64,000 nucleotides of DNA. Source: Pseudoxanthomonas sp. SE1. GTDB lineage: Bacteria; Pseudomonadota; Gammaproteobacteria; Xanthomonadales; Xanthomonadaceae. Of this stretch, positions 27,907 through 36,798 are shown piece after piece; position 1 is the first letter of the stretch; each line of letters opens with the position of its first letter. The stretch lies in the NCBI RefSeq assembly GCF_029542205.1, contig NZ_CP113783.1, forward strand, positions 2,657,001 to 2,721,000, written 5' to 3'. The notes beneath the pieces are model-generated. The model saw nothing but the letters and a program-made list of their open reading frames with translations, did not search any database and was not told the origin of the DNA. Position numbers and translations under genes: made by a program.

Positions 27907-27933
27907 AAAAAACCCGCCGGATGGCGGGTTTTT
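27907..27933 (-). terminator. Rho-independent terminator after tRNA-Leu
   Basis: An 8-bp perfect stem (AACCCGCC, loop of 4) flanked by A and T runs, lying 37 bases past the tRNA-Leu 3' end on the minus strand and followed by TTTTTTC. It separates the tpiA-secG-tRNA-Leu transcript from the nuo operon. The flanking runs make it work in either direction in principle. Confidence 0.9.
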
Positions 27934-27969
27934 CGATGCGGGAACGACATTCATGCCGACCCGCCGTAT

Positions 27970-28054
27970 TGGTGCCCAAGAGGGGACTCGAACCCCTACG
28001 ACTTTCGTCGCTACCACCTCAAGGTAGTGCGTCTACCAATTCCGCCACCTGGGC
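27970..28054 (-). tRNA. leuU: tRNA-Leu (GAG)
   Basis: An 85-base class II tRNA with a long variable arm and encoded CCA. The acceptor GCCCAGG pairs with CTTGGGC, the D-loop is GGCGGAATTGGTAGACGC, and the anticodon loop TTGAGGT gives GAG, reading CUC and CUU. It directly follows secG, as in many gammaproteobacteria, and is followed by a strong terminator, so it is probably cut from the secG transcript. Confidence 0.96.
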
Positions 28055-28103
28055 AATCAAACCTTTACGCAGCGCTTCGCGCGCCCCGCCATTGTAGCCG
28101 GGC

Positions 28104-28550
28104 TCAGCCGCCCTGCGGCGGTGTCGCCGGCACCTGTTCGCCTGCGGGCGCTGCGTCCTGCGGCGCGGCGGGCACGGTGCCGGCCGGTGCAGGCGCCTGC
28201 TGGATCGGTGTACTCGGCACGGTCGACGGCTTCGGCAATTCGCCAGCAGGAGCGGCAGGCGCCGCCGGCAGCTGCGACATCACGCCGAGGTTCTGCTGCG
28301 TGGTCGGACGCGCGCTGTGCGTGGCGTACCACGCCATGAACAGACTGATGCCGAAGAACACGATGGCCAGCCACTTGGTGCTCTTGGACAGGAAGTTGGA
28401 CGCGCCGCGCGCACCGAACACCGTGCCGGAAGCCCCGCCGCCAAAGCCGGAACCGGCCTGGGCACCCGAGCCACGCTGCATCAGCACCAGCGCGATGATG
28501 GCGATGGCCACCAGCACGTAAACCACATTCAGGATCAACATCCACTGCAT
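28104..28550 (-). CDS. secG: Protein-export membrane protein SecG
   Basis: Accessory subunit of the SecYEG translocon. Two transmembrane helices (LNVVYVLVAIAIIALVLMQR and KSTKWLAIVFFGISLFMAWY) flank the conserved GSGAQAGSGFGGGASGTVFG loop. The product is 148 residues; the last ~60 are Ala/Pro-rich and low in complexity (PAAPAAPAGELPKPSTVPST), longer than E. coli SecG (110). ATG at 28550 (MQWMLILNVVYV) is preferred over an in-frame TTG 15 bases earlier because it has TTGAGA in front. It lies 59 bases past tpiA. Confidence 0.95.
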   Translation of the reverse strand: MQWMLILNVVYVLVAIAIIALVLMQRGSGAQAGSGFGGGASGTVFGARGASNFLSKSTKWLAIVFFGISLFMAWYATHSARPTTQQNLGVMSQLPAAPAAPAGELPKPSTVPSTPIQQAPAPAGTVPAAPQDAAPAGEQVPATPPQGG

Positions 28551-28609
28551 CGGAATCAGTCTCAACCGGTTGAGTCGTCCGGCCCGCGAGGGTCCGGTCT
28601 TGCCAGGGG

Positions 28610-29368
28610 CTACCCCCGACCGGCCGCCGCCTGCGCGATGGCCAGGAAATCCCGGGCGACCAGGGAAGCGCCGCCCACCAGCCCTCCATCGACATCGGGC
28701 TGCGAGAACAGTTCCGCGGCGTTGTCGGGCTTCACGCTGCCTCCATAGAGGAGGGTCAGCGAATCGGCGATTCTAGCATCGCGCGCGGCCACTTCGCCAC
28801 GGATGAAGGCATGGACGGCCTGCGCCTGCTCCGGCGTGGCGGTCAGGCCTGTGCCGATGGCCCAGACCGGCTCGTAGGAGATCACTGCGTCGGCGAAGGC
28901 CTGCGGTCCGGCAAGGTCGAACACCGCTTCCAGTTGTTTCAGGATGCGGAACTCGGTCTGGCCGTCCTTGCGCTGCTGCTCGGTCTCGCCCACGCAGAGC
29001 ACCGGGATCAGGCCGGCATGCTTGGCCGCGACGAACTTACGGGCCACGAACTCGCTGCTCTCGTTGTGGTACTGGCGACGCTCGGAATGGCCCACCAGGC
29101 CATACCTCGCGCCCACGTCGACCAGCATGGAGGCCGAGACTTCGCCGGTATAGGCACCCTTCTCGTTGCTGCTGACGTCCTGGGCGCCGAACGCGACGCC
29201 GCGCTGGCCGTAGTCTTCGATCAGCTCGCCCAGGTAGGGCAACGGCGGCAGGACCAGCACGTCCACGCCGTCCAGAGGAAGGCCTGCGACCAACTCGTCC
29301 ATCAGCGCGGCGGCGAAACCGCGGTTGCCGTGGAGCTTCCAGTTCCCAGCCACGAGCTTGCGGCGCAT
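28610..29368 (-). CDS. tpiA: Triosephosphate isomerase
   Basis: Interconverts dihydroxyacetone phosphate and glyceraldehyde 3-phosphate. 252 residues with an intact TIM active site: K11 (GNWKLHG), H94 (LVGHSERR) and E166 (SYEPVWAIGTG), and the phosphate-gripper loop. ATG at 29368 gives MRRKLVAGNWKLHG, the normal start. It is divergent from the short-chain dehydrogenase gene and runs into secG. Confidence 0.98.
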   Translation of the reverse strand: MRRKLVAGNWKLHGNRGFAAALMDELVAGLPLDGVDVLVLPPLPYLGELIEDYGQRGVAFGAQDVSSNEKGAYTGEVSASMLVDVGARYGLVGHSERRQYHNESSEFVARKFVAAKHAGLIPVLCVGETEQQRKDGQTEFRILKQLEAVFDLAGPQAFADAVISYEPVWAIGTGLTATPEQAQAVHAFIRGEVAARDARIADSLTLLYGGSVKPDNAAELFSQPDVDGGLVGGASLVARDFLAIAQAAAGRG

Positions 29369-29479
29369 AAGACCAATTCCTGTCCAGTTCGGGTCGCGCA
29401 GTCTAGCCGATGTTGTCCGGCGCACCTACCCGTCGCGCTATCGTGCAGGCCGAGCCGCCTTCGACGACCAGGATCTTCC

Positions 29480-30292
29480 ATGACCGATGCTTCTTCTGCC
29501 CGCGCCGCCGGCTACGCCCTGATCACCGGCGCGTCCAGCGGCATCGGCGAACAGATCGCCCGCGAGTACGCGCGCCGCGGCGTACCGCTGGTGCTGACGG
29601 CTCGCCGCGTGGAGCGCTTGCAGGCTCTGGCGGCGGAACTGCAGGCGCAGGTACCGGTGGAGATCGTGGCGGCGGACCTGGCCGATCCGGCCGCTCCGGC
29701 GGCGCTGGTCGCCGAGATGGAACGGCGCGGCGTGGCGATCCGCATCCTGGTCAACAACGCCGGCTACGGCATGCCGGGCCGCTACGGCAGCAACGCATGG
29801 GCCGATCATGCAGCGTTCCTGCAGGTGATGGTGACCGCGGTATGCGAACTGACGTGGCGACTGCTGCCGTCGATCCGCGCCTCCGGCCAGGGCCGCATCC
29901 TCAACGTCGCCTCGTTCGCCGCGCTGATGCCGGCCGCCGAGGGCCAGACACTGTATGCGCCGGCGAAGAGTTTCCTGCTGAAGTTCAGCGAGGCGATGGC
30001 GCTCGAAAACGCCGATCGCGGCGTGCATGCCACGGCGCTGTGCCCGGGCTTCACGTATTCCGAGTTCCACGACGTCACCGGCACCCGATCACGCATGCGG
30101 GTGTCGCCGACGATGTGGCTGCAAGCGGCGGAGGTGGCGCGTGCCGGGATCGACGGCAGCGAGCGCGGGGACGTGCTGGTGGTCCCCGGTTGGCGCTACC
30201 GGCTGCTGCACATGATCGTGAAGCTGCTGCCGCACCGGTTGGCGATGGGCTTGATGGCGCGGAACTCGCGCAAGGTGCGGCCACTGGATTGA
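29480..30292 (+). CDS. Short-chain dehydrogenase/reductase (SDR) family oxidoreductase
   Basis: A 270-residue classical SDR. The NAD(P) motif TGASSGIG (residues 17-24) and the catalytic Y159-x3-K163 (LYAPAKS) with an upstream serine region (LNVASFAALMP) are intact. It resembles the DltE/YqjQ-like group of acyl or ketone reductases; the substrate is unknown. ATG at 29480 follows CCAGGATCTTCC, a good ribosome site. The gene stands alone and converges on the oxygenase gene, with a perfect hairpin in between. Confidence 0.9.
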   Translation: MTDASSARAAGYALITGASSGIGEQIAREYARRGVPLVLTARRVERLQALAAELQAQVPVEIVAADLADPAAPAALVAEMERRGVAIRILVNNAGYGMPGRYGSNAWADHAAFLQVMVTAVCELTWRLLPSIRASGQGRILNVASFAALMPAAEGQTLYAPAKSFLLKFSEAMALENADRGVHATALCPGFTYSEFHDVTGTRSRMRVSPTMWLQAAEVARAGIDGSERGDVLVVPGWRYRLLHMIVKLLPHRLAMGLMARNSRKVRPLD

Positions 30293-30308
30293 TCCATCGG
30301 GAAACGCA

Positions 30309-30333
30309 CGACGCCGGGAAGCTCCCGGCGTCG
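30309..30333. terminator. Perfect hairpin between convergent genes
   Basis: An 11-bp perfect stem (CGACGCCGGGA, loop AGC) placed 16 bases after the SDR stop and 33 bases after the oxygenase stop. Minus-strand readout continues into TGCGTTTCCC, plus-strand into CAAGGTTGCG, so T-runs are poor. It probably acts as a bidirectional terminator or 3'-end stabiliser. Confidence 0.5.
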
Positions 30334-30347
30334 CAAGGTTGCGCAAC

Positions 30348-30369
30348 GGCGGGCCTGGGCCCGCCCTAC
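30348..30369. repeat. GTAGGGCGGGC palindrome overlapping the oxygenase stop codon
   Basis: Read on the minus strand it is GTAGGGCGGGCCC followed by AGGCCCGCC, an imperfect palindrome. Its TAG is the stop codon of the oxygenase gene (30366-30368). A second copy with the same wording lies at 60055-60076, so it is a dispersed element. Confidence 0.55.
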
Positions 30370-31304
30370 TTCAGCTTGATCTCGCGCAGGCGCTCTTCCA
30401 GATAGCCCTGGGCCGTGATCGGCTCGGGATAGCGCTTCGGATTGTCCGGCGTGACCGTGGACGGCAACACGTCGATCAGGAAGTCCGGATTCGGATGCAG
30501 GAAGAACGGCACCGAATAGCGCGGCTGGCGCGCCTGTTCGCCCGGCGGATTGGTCACACGGTGCGTGGTCGACGGGTACACATGGTTGGTCAGGCGCTGC
30601 AGCATGTCGCCGATGTTGACGACGATGGTGTCGGCGTCGGAGGTGAACGGCACCCACTCGCCCTGCTTCGACTTCACTTCCAGACCGGCGGCGCTGGCAC
30701 CCACCAGCAACGTGATCAGATTGATGTCCTCGTGCGCCCCGGCACGCACGTTGGGGATGTCGTCGGCGGTGATCGGCGGGTAGTGGATCGGGCGCAGGAT
30801 GGAATTGCCGGAATCGGTCTTGTCGGCGAAGTAGTCCTCCGGCAGACCTATGTGCAGCGCCAGCGCCGACAGCACGCGCGAACCGAGCTGGTCCAGCGCC
30901 TGGTACAGGCCATAGCCATGCTCGCGGAAGCCCGGCACCTCGTCCGGCCACAGGTTCGGCGGCATCACGTCGCGGTACTTCGAATCGTCCGGGATCTCAC
31001 GGCCGATATGCCAGAACTCCTTCAGGTCGAAGTGCTTGGAGTCCTTCGCCGTCTCCACGCCGAACGGCGTGTAGCCGCGGGCCCCGCCACTGCCGGGCAA
31101 GTGGTACTGCGTCTTCACCTCGTCGGGCAGCGCGAAGAAACGCTTGAACACGTCGTAGGCCGCATCGATCTGCGCCTGCGGAATACCATGGTTGCGGATG
31201 CCGGCGAAACCCCATTCGCGATAGGCCGCGCCCAGCTCGGCCACGAAGGCGTCACGGTCGGTGTCGAAACGGGTGATGTCCAAGGTAGGGATACGGGCAC
31301 TCAT
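30366..31304 (-). CDS. 2-oxoglutarate/Fe(II)-dependent oxygenase, isopenicillin-N-synthase-like
   Basis: A 312-residue non-haem iron oxygenase. The N-terminal DIOX_N region (IPTLDITRF, WGFAGIRNHGI) and the C-terminal double-stranded beta helix are complete. The iron ligands are H191-x-D193 (AHEDINL) and H248 (STTHRV), and R262 (RYSVPFF) would bind 2-oxoglutarate. The substrate is unknown; bacterial members act on amino acids, peptides or hydrocarbons such as ethylene-forming substrates. ATG at 31304 follows GGAG. It lies downstream of glmM beyond a GC hairpin (31330-31360) and is likely its own unit. Confidence 0.92.
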   Translation of the reverse strand: MSARIPTLDITRFDTDRDAFVAELGAAYREWGFAGIRNHGIPQAQIDAAYDVFKRFFALPDEVKTQYHLPGSGGARGYTPFGVETAKDSKHFDLKEFWHIGREIPDDSKYRDVMPPNLWPDEVPGFREHGYGLYQALDQLGSRVLSALALHIGLPEDYFADKTDSGNSILRPIHYPPITADDIPNVRAGAHEDINLITLLVGASAAGLEVKSKQGEWVPFTSDADTIVVNIGDMLQRLTNHVYPSTTHRVTNPPGEQARQPRYSVPFFLHPNPDFLIDVLPSTVTPDNPKRYPEPITAQGYLEERLREIKLK

Positions 31305-31380
31305 GCGACTCTGCTCCAACAGATGTGTTGCGCGGGAGCGCCATTGAAGCGTTCCCGCGCCAGATGTTCATTGATCAGGC

Positions 31381-32730
31381 TCAAGCGGTGGCGGCAGCCC
31401 GCACGGCCTCGGCCAGGGTTTCCAGCGTGTTCTTCACCAGCGCGTCGTCGTCGGCCTCGACCGTCACGCGCACCACCGGTTCGGTACCGGAAGGGCGCAG
31501 GAACGCCCGGCCACGCCCCGACACCGCTGCCTGCGCCTGCGCGAGCGCAGCCTGCACGCTCGCGGCCTCGGTGGGTCTGGCGCCGTTGGCCAGCTTCACG
31601 TTGATGGTCTTCTGCGGAAGCATCGCCAGGCCATCGAGCGCATCGCGCAGCGAGACCTTGCGACGCCTCAGGGCTTCCAGCACCTGCAGCGCCGCGATGA
31701 TGGCGTCACCGGTGGTCGTGCGATCCAGGCACAGCAGGTGGCCGGACGCTTCGCCACCCAGCACCGCATTGCCTTCGACCAGCGCCTGGTGCACGTAGCG
31801 GTCGCCGACCTTGGTGCGGACGAACGGGATCTCCAGCTTGGCCAGTGCGCGCTCAAGACCGTAGTTGGTCATCAGCGTGCCGACCACGGGGCCACGCAGG
31901 CGGCCGCTGGCCTGCCAGTCGCGCGCCAGCAGGTAGATCAACTGGTCGCCATCGACCGGCGCGCCCTGCGCATCGGCCATCAGCACGCGATCGCCGTCGC
32001 CATCGAAGGCGATGCCGAGATGGGCGCCGGACTCGCGCACCTTCGCGGCCAGGCTGTCGATGTGCATGGAGCCCACGCCGTCGTTGATGTTGACGCCGTT
32101 CGGCTCGGCGCCGATGGTGATGACGTCGGCGCCCAGTTCGCGGAACAGCAGCGGTGCGATGTGGTACGTCGCGCCATGCGCGCAGTCCAGCACCAGCTTC
32201 AGTCCCTTCAGGTCGAAACGGCGCGGCACGCTGGCCTTGCAGAACTCCATGTAGCGACCGACCGCATCACGGGTGCGGATCGCCTTGCCGAGTTTCTCGG
32301 ATTCGGCGGTGAAGAACGGCGCATCCAGTGCGGCTTCGATGGCCAGTTCGGTGGCGTCATCCAGCTTCTCGCCTTCGGCCGAGAAGAACTTGATGCCGTT
32401 GTCGTAGTGCGGGTTGTGCGACGCGCTGATCACGATGCCGGCATCGGCACCCAGCGTGCGGGTCAGGAAGGCGACCGCTGGCGTGGGCATCGGGCCCATC
32501 AACTGCACGTCGGCACCGGCGGCGACCAGGCCGGCTTCCAGCGCCGCTTCGAACATGTAGCCTGAAATGCGCGTGTCCTTGCCGATCACCACCACCGGAC
32601 GCGCGTCGCCGGCGTTCTGGCACAGCACGCGACCCAGCGCGTTGCCCAGGCGCAGCACGAAGTCGGCGGAAATGGGGCTGGTGCCGACGCGGCCACGGAT
32701 GCCGTCGGTACCGAAATACTTGCGGCTCAT
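31381..32730 (-). CDS. glmM: Phosphoglucosamine mutase
   Basis: Converts glucosamine 6-phosphate to glucosamine 1-phosphate for UDP-GlcNAc and cell-wall synthesis. 449 residues with the phosphoserine loop [16 protein letters not shown] (catalytic S104), the metal motif DGDGDR, the sugar loop GEASGH and the phosphate loop RPSGTEP. Its ATG overlaps the accD stop codon (ATGA at 32727-32730), so the two are translationally coupled. A hairpin with one mismatch at 31330-31360 lies beyond its stop. Confidence 0.97.
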   Translation of the reverse strand: MSRKYFGTDGIRGRVGTSPISADFVLRLGNALGRVLCQNAGDARPVVVIGKDTRISGYMFEAALEAGLVAAGADVQLMGPMPTPAVAFLTRTLGADAGIVISASHNPHYDNGIKFFSAEGEKLDDATELAIEAALDAPFFTAESEKLGKAIRTRDAVGRYMEFCKASVPRRFDLKGLKLVLDCAHGATYHIAPLLFRELGADVITIGAEPNGVNINDGVGSMHIDSLAAKVRESGAHLGIAFDGDGDRVLMADAQGAPVDGDQLIYLLARDWQASGRLRGPVVGTLMTNYGLERALAKLEIPFVRTKVGDRYVHQALVEGNAVLGGEASGHLLCLDRTTTGDAIIAALQVLEALRRRKVSLRDALDGLAMLPQKTINVKLANGARPTEAASVQAALAQAQAAVSGRGRAFLRPSGTEPVVRVTVEADDDALVKNTLETLAEAVRAAATA

Positions 32731-33620
32731 GCGGTCACCAGTTCGCTTTGCTCGGGCTTGGGCTGTCGCATCATCAACGCCAGCAGGTCGGCGAGGCGGT
32801 CACGCAGCTCGCGGCGGTCGCAGATCTGGTCGATGGCGCCATGCACCACCAGGAACTCCGAACGCTGGAAACCCTCTGGCAACGTCTCGCGGACGGTCTG
32901 CTCGATCACGCGCGGGCCGGCGAAGCCGATCAGCGCTTCCGGCTCCGCCAGGTTGATGTCGCCCAGCATGGCGAAGCTGGCCGACACGCCACCGGTGGTG
33001 GGGTGCGTCATCACCGAGATGTACGGCAGTCCGGCCTCGCGAAGGCGGCCGAGCGCCGCGGAGGTCTTGGCCATCTGCATCAGCGAGAACAGGCTCTCCT
33101 GCATGCGCGCACCGCCACTGGCGGAGAAGCACACGAACGGCGAGCCGATCTCCAGCGCCTTCTCCGCACCCAGCGAGAAACGTTCGCCGACGACCGAGCC
33201 CATTGAGCCGCCCATGTAGGCGAAGTCGAACGCGCTGGCGACCAGGTCGCGGCCCTTCAGCGTGCCCTGCAGGGTGATCAGCGCATCGCGCTCGCCGGTG
33301 CTTTTTTGCGCGGCCTTGATACGGTCGGCGTACTTCTTCTGGTCCTTGAACTTCAGCACATCGGTCGGACCCAGCGCAGCGCCGATCTCGCGGGTGCTGC
33401 CCGGGTCGAACAGGGCCGCCATGCGCGCGCGGGCACGGATCGGCATGTGGAAGCTGCACTTCGGGCAGACCTCCAGGTTTTCTTCCAGCTCCGGCCGGTA
33501 CAGCACCGCGCCGCAGCGGTCGCACTTTTCCCACAGGCCCTCGGGGACGCTGCGTTTGCTCTTGCCTGCGTTGCCCTCGGTGCGGATGCCCGACGGCATC
33601 AGTTTGCTGAGCCAGCTCAT
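32727..33620 (-). CDS. accD: Acetyl-CoA carboxylase, carboxyltransferase subunit beta
   Basis: Transfers carboxyl from biotin to acetyl-CoA in the first step of fatty-acid synthesis, in complex with AccA. 297 residues. The N-terminal zinc ribbon is intact (C33-x2-C36 and C52-x2-C55), and the crotonase-like domain has the oxyanion segments [10 protein letters not shown] and [13 protein letters not shown]. It lies 87 bases past trpA and overlaps glmM. Confidence 0.98.
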   Translation of the reverse strand: MSWLSKLMPSGIRTEGNAGKSKRSVPEGLWEKCDRCGAVLYRPELEENLEVCPKCSFHMPIRARARMAALFDPGSTREIGAALGPTDVLKFKDQKKYADRIKAAQKSTGERDALITLQGTLKGRDLVASAFDFAYMGGSMGSVVGERFSLGAEKALEIGSPFVCFSASGGARMQESLFSLMQMAKTSAALGRLREAGLPYISVMTHPTTGGVSASFAMLGDINLAEPEALIGFAGPRVIEQTVRETLPEGFQRSEFLVVHGAIDQICDRRELRDRLADLLALMMRQPKPEQSELVTA

Positions 33621-33707
33621 GCGTGGTCTTGCTGCCTGCCCCGGGAGGGGCCCAATGGATTAGCGCGGCAGTTTAGCTCAGTCGTCCATGCACAACCGTA
33701 CGGTAGA

Positions 33708-34505
33708 TCAGCTGTCCAGCGCCGCGCGCAACGGCGCAAGGAAGGCGGCGGCCCGCGCCGGCGCATCCGCGCCCGCCTCGGCCAATGCCGCGACCAGCGC
33801 GCTACCCACCACCACGCCGTCGGCATCCGCGGCCATCGCGGCTGCACTGGCCGCGTCCTTGATGCCGAAGCCGGCGACCACCGGCGCGCGCGAGTCCGCC
33901 CGCAAATGCTTCAGCCGCTCGCCTGCCGCGCCGATGTCCAGGCGGTCGGAGGCGCCCGTGACACCGGCGAAACTGACGTAATACAGGTAGCCTTGGGCGG
34001 TGTCGCACAGCATCCGCAGGCGTTCCGGCGAGGTGGTCGGCGACGCCAGCGCGACGAGGGCCAGGCCGTGGCCATCGAAGATGGCGCGCGTCTCAGCGGC
34101 TTCTTCCGGCGGCAAGTCGACCAGCAGCACACCATCGACGCCGGCCGCGACCGCTTCGCGGGCGAAGCGCTCCGCACCGTGGATCTCCACGGGGTTCAGG
34201 TAGCCCATTAGCACGATCGGCGTGGAATCGTCCTGTTGGCGGAACACTTCCACCGCCTCCAGCACGTAACGCAGGCCGGCCCCACGCGCCAGCGCGCGTT
34301 CCGAACTGCGCTGGATGACCGGACCGTCGGCCATCGGATCGGAGAACGGCACGCCCAGCTCGATGACGTCGGCACCCGCAGCCACCAGCGCATGCATCAC
34401 CGGTACGGTGGACTCCAGCGATGGATCGCCCGCCGTGATGAAGGGGATCAATGCCTTGCGGTGGGCGGCCTTGAGATCGGCGAATTTCTGTTCGAAACGG
34501 GACAT
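33708..34505 (-). CDS. trpA: Tryptophan synthase alpha subunit
   Basis: Cleaves indole-3-glycerol phosphate to indole, which is channelled to TrpB. 265 residues, TIM barrel, with catalytic E49 (VIELGVPFSD) and D60 (MADGPVIQ), the same numbering as in Salmonella. It is separated from trpB by 100 bases that hold a perfect 26-bp inverted repeat (34538-34602), an unusual spacing for a gene pair normally tightly coupled. accD follows. Confidence 0.98.
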   Translation of the reverse strand: MSRFEQKFADLKAAHRKALIPFITAGDPSLESTVPVMHALVAAGADVIELGVPFSDPMADGPVIQRSSERALARGAGLRYVLEAVEVFRQQDDSTPIVLMGYLNPVEIHGAERFAREAVAAGVDGVLLVDLPPEEAAETRAIFDGHGLALVALASPTTSPERLRMLCDTAQGYLYYVSFAGVTGASDRLDIGAAGERLKHLRADSRAPVVAGFGIKDAASAAAMAADADGVVVGSALVAALAEAGADAPARAAAFLAPLRAALDS

Positions 34506-34537
34506 GGCGGGCTCAGGTTGCTCAATGGGTCGGCCGT

Positions 34538-34602
34538 TGTAGGAGGGGCTTCAGCCCCGACCGCTTTCCGAATCCACGGTCGGGGCTGAAGCCCCTCCTA
34601 CA
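34538..34602. repeat. Perfect 26-bp inverted repeat between trpB and trpA
   Basis: Left arm 34538-34563 and right arm 34577-34602 are exact reverse complements, with a 13-base loop. Each arm starts TGTAGGAGGGGCTTCAGCCC. It belongs to the same broad TGTAGGAG family as the repeat at 6870-6949 but has a different body. It begins three bases after the trpB TGA. As RNA it would form a very stable hairpin that could block 3' exonucleases, protecting trpB mRNA, and reduce read-through to trpA. Confidence 0.9.
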
Positions 34603-34605
34603 GGG

Positions 34606-35817
34606 TCACAGCGTGATGCCTTCGCGGGCGGCGATCGTGTGCACGTCCTTGTCGCCACGACCGGACAGGTTGCACAGCACCAGTCGGTCCTTCGGCAGGT
34701 CGCGCGCCAGCTTGATCGCCTGCGCGACGGCATGGCTGGATTCCAGTGCGGGCAGGATGCCTTCCGTGCGGGTCAGCCGATGGAACGCGGCGAGCGCCTC
34801 CTCGTCGGTGACGCCGACGTACTCCGCGCGCCCGCTGTCCTTCAGGAAGGCGTGCTCCGGGCCCACGCCCGGGTAATCCAGGCCTGCGGAAATCGAATGG
34901 GTCTCGATGATCTGCCCATCGTCGTCGCAGATCACGTAGGTGCGGTTGCCATGCAGCACGCCTACGCGGCCGGCGGCGAGCGAGGACGCATGGCGGCCCG
35001 TCTCGATGCCATCGCCGGCGGCTTCGGCACCGACGATGCGGACGCCGGGATCGTTGAGGAAGGCATGGAACAACCCGATCGCATTGCTGCCGCCGCCGAC
35101 GCACGCGGTGATCGCATCCGGCAGGCGGCCGTAGTCGGCCAGCATCTGCGTCCGCGCCTCGCGGCCGACCACGGCGTTGAAGTCGCGCACCATGCGCGGA
35201 TACGGGTCCGGGCCGGCGACGGTGCCGATGATGTAGAACGTGTCGTGCACGTTGGTCACCCAGTCGCGCATCGCTTCGTTCAGTGCGTCCTTCAGCGTCG
35301 CCGAGCCGCTGGTGACCGGCACCACGGTCGCGCCGAGCAGCTTCATCCGGTAGACGTTGATCTTCTGGCGCTCGATGTCGGTGGCGCCCATGTAGACCAC
35401 GCATTCCAGGCCCAGCCGGGTGGCGACGGTGGCACTGGCCACGCCGTGCTGGCCGGCACCGGTCTCGGCGATGATCCGCTTCTTGCCCATCCGGCTGGCC
35501 AGCAGGGCCTGCCCGATGGTGTTGTTGATCTTGTGCGCGCCGGTGTGGTTCAGGTCCTCGCGCTTGAGCAGGATCTGCGCGCCGCCCACTTCGCGGCTCA
35601 GGCGTTCGGCGTGGTAGATCGGGCTGGGGCGGCCGACATAGTGCTTGAGGTCCTTGTCGAAGGCGGCGATGAAGGCCGGATCGGTCCGCGCGGCGTCATA
35701 GGCCGCCGCCAATTCCTGCAGCGGACCCATCAGGGTTTCGGCGACGAAGCGGCCGCCGTGGCGACCGAAATGGCCGGCAGCGTCAGGATAGGCGTGGTAA
35801 TCGGCGGGAATGGACAT
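34606..35817 (-). CDS. trpB: Tryptophan synthase beta subunit
   Basis: PLP enzyme that joins indole and serine. 403 residues with the PLP lysine K96 ([11 protein letters not shown]), the glycine loop [10 protein letters not shown] and the monovalent-cation region. ATG at 35817 ([18 protein letters not shown]) starts about where the family does; the open frame upstream is promoter sequence. It is transcribed divergently from a LysR-type regulator across a 96-base gap, the arrangement in which TrpI activates trpBA in Pseudomonas. Confidence 0.98.
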   Translation of the reverse strand: MSIPADYHAYPDAAGHFGRHGGRFVAETLMGPLQELAAAYDAARTDPAFIAAFDKDLKHYVGRPSPIYHAERLSREVGGAQILLKREDLNHTGAHKINNTIGQALLASRMGKKRIIAETGAGQHGVASATVATRLGLECVVYMGATDIERQKINVYRMKLLGATVVPVTSGSATLKDALNEAMRDWVTNVHDTFYIIGTVAGPDPYPRMVRDFNAVVGREARTQMLADYGRLPDAITACVGGGSNAIGLFHAFLNDPGVRIVGAEAAGDGIETGRHASSLAAGRVGVLHGNRTYVICDDDGQIIETHSISAGLDYPGVGPEHAFLKDSGRAEYVGVTDEEALAAFHRLTRTEGILPALESSHAVAQAIKLARDLPKDRLVLCNLSGRGDKDVHTIAAREGITL

Positions 35818-35875
35818 GGCAGCAGGGCAGTCGTCGTGGGCTGTCACTCTAGCGCGCAGGTCGACCGCGGAAAAA

Positions 35876-35910
35876 CGATGAAATCTCATCGATCCGTGAC
35901 TTAGACTCAC
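35876..35910. promoter_or_regulatory. Candidate LysR operator between trpB and its regulator
   Basis: Two dyads lie side by side in the divergent gap: CGATGA-AATC-TCATCG at 35876-35891 and GTGA-N7-TCAC at 35896-35910. The first has the T-N11-A spacing typical of LysR-type sites. Adjacent strong and weak dyads match the two-site layout described for TrpI on Pseudomonas trpBA. The second dyad covers the region just before the regulator ATG (35914), which would fit autorepression. Confidence 0.5.
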
Positions 35911-35913
35911 GTA

Positions 35914-36795
35914 ATGTCACGTCCCCTGCCGCCCCTCAACGCCCTGCGCGCCTTCGAGGCCGCCGCCCGCCTGGGCAGCCTCAGCCGGGCGGCAGGCGAA
36001 CTGCATGTCACCCACGGCGCGATCAGTCGCCACATCCGCACGCTGGAGGATGCGCTGGGCCGGCCGCTGTTCGTCCGTGAAGGGCGAGGCCTCGCGCTGA
36101 CTGCCGACGGCCAGCGCCTGCGCGACATTGCCGGCGACGCCTTCACCAGCCTGCAGGCCGGCTGGCGTGCACTGCAGCACGAACGCCGGCCGGCCGCCTT
36201 CGTGCTGGGCTGTCCTGGCAGCCTTCTGGCGCGCTGGGTGATCCCCCGGCTGGAACGGCTGGCGACCGACCTGCCGGACCTGACGCTGCACCTGTCCGCA
36301 CAGGAAGGCGGGATAGATCTGGCCGCGGCCGACCTGGACGCGGCCCTGCTGCTGGGCGAGGCGCCATGGCCTTCGGCCTGGCAGGTGCGGACGCTGGCGC
36401 CCGAACAGATCGGCCCTGTGCTCAGCCCCCACCACGCGCACTTCGCGGCGCTGCGTGATGCCCCGCCGTTGGCATTGCGGGACGAGCCCCTCCTGCATAC
36501 GGTCTCGCGACCGCAGGCGTGGCCGCGCTGGTTCGCCAGCCGGCAACTGCCGGATGCGCCGCGCCTGGGCACCGGCTTCGACCACCTCACCTACCTGCTG
36601 GAAGCCGCCATCGCCGGCCTCGGCGTCGCCATCGCGCCGCGCGAGCTGGTGCAGTCCGATCTCGACAGCGGTCGCCTGGTGGCACCTTGGGGGTTCTCCG
36701 ACACCGGGGGCGAATGGGCGCTGTGCAGTGCGCGCGGCAATCCTGATCCCCGCATCGCAGCGCTGGCCGACTGGCTACGCGCGGAACTCGCTTGA
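35914..36795 (+). CDS. LysR-family regulator, probable TrpI-type activator of trpBA
   Basis: A 293-residue LysR regulator of the GcvA/TrpI branch: N-terminal winged helix ([20 protein letters not shown], then [20 protein letters not shown]) and a two-lobed effector domain. It is divergent from trpB with two dyads in the 96-base gap. In Pseudomonas, TrpI with indole-3-glycerol phosphate activates trpBA; the same role is inferred from position and family. Its stop lies three bases from that of trpF, which converges on it. Confidence 0.88.
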   Translation: MSRPLPPLNALRAFEAAARLGSLSRAAGELHVTHGAISRHIRTLEDALGRPLFVREGRGLALTADGQRLRDIAGDAFTSLQAGWRALQHERRPAAFVLGCPGSLLARWVIPRLERLATDLPDLTLHLSAQEGGIDLAAADLDAALLLGEAPWPSAWQVRTLAPEQIGPVLSPHHAHFAALRDAPPLALRDEPLLHTVSRPQAWPRWFASRQLPDAPRLGTGFDHLTYLLEAAIAGLGVAIAPRELVQSDLDSGRLVAPWGFSDTGGEWALCSARGNPDPRIAALADWLRAELA

Positions 36796-36798
36796 CGC

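Noticed and set aside
28091..28119. A separate promoter for tRNA-Leu
   Set aside because: TACAAT is present at 28091-28096 on the minus strand but no -35 match lies at 16-18 bases; co-transcription with secG is more likely.
31330..31360. Hairpin after glmM as a Rho-independent terminator
   Set aside because: The stem is 11 bp with one mismatch but no T-run follows on the minus strand, so I mention it only with glmM.
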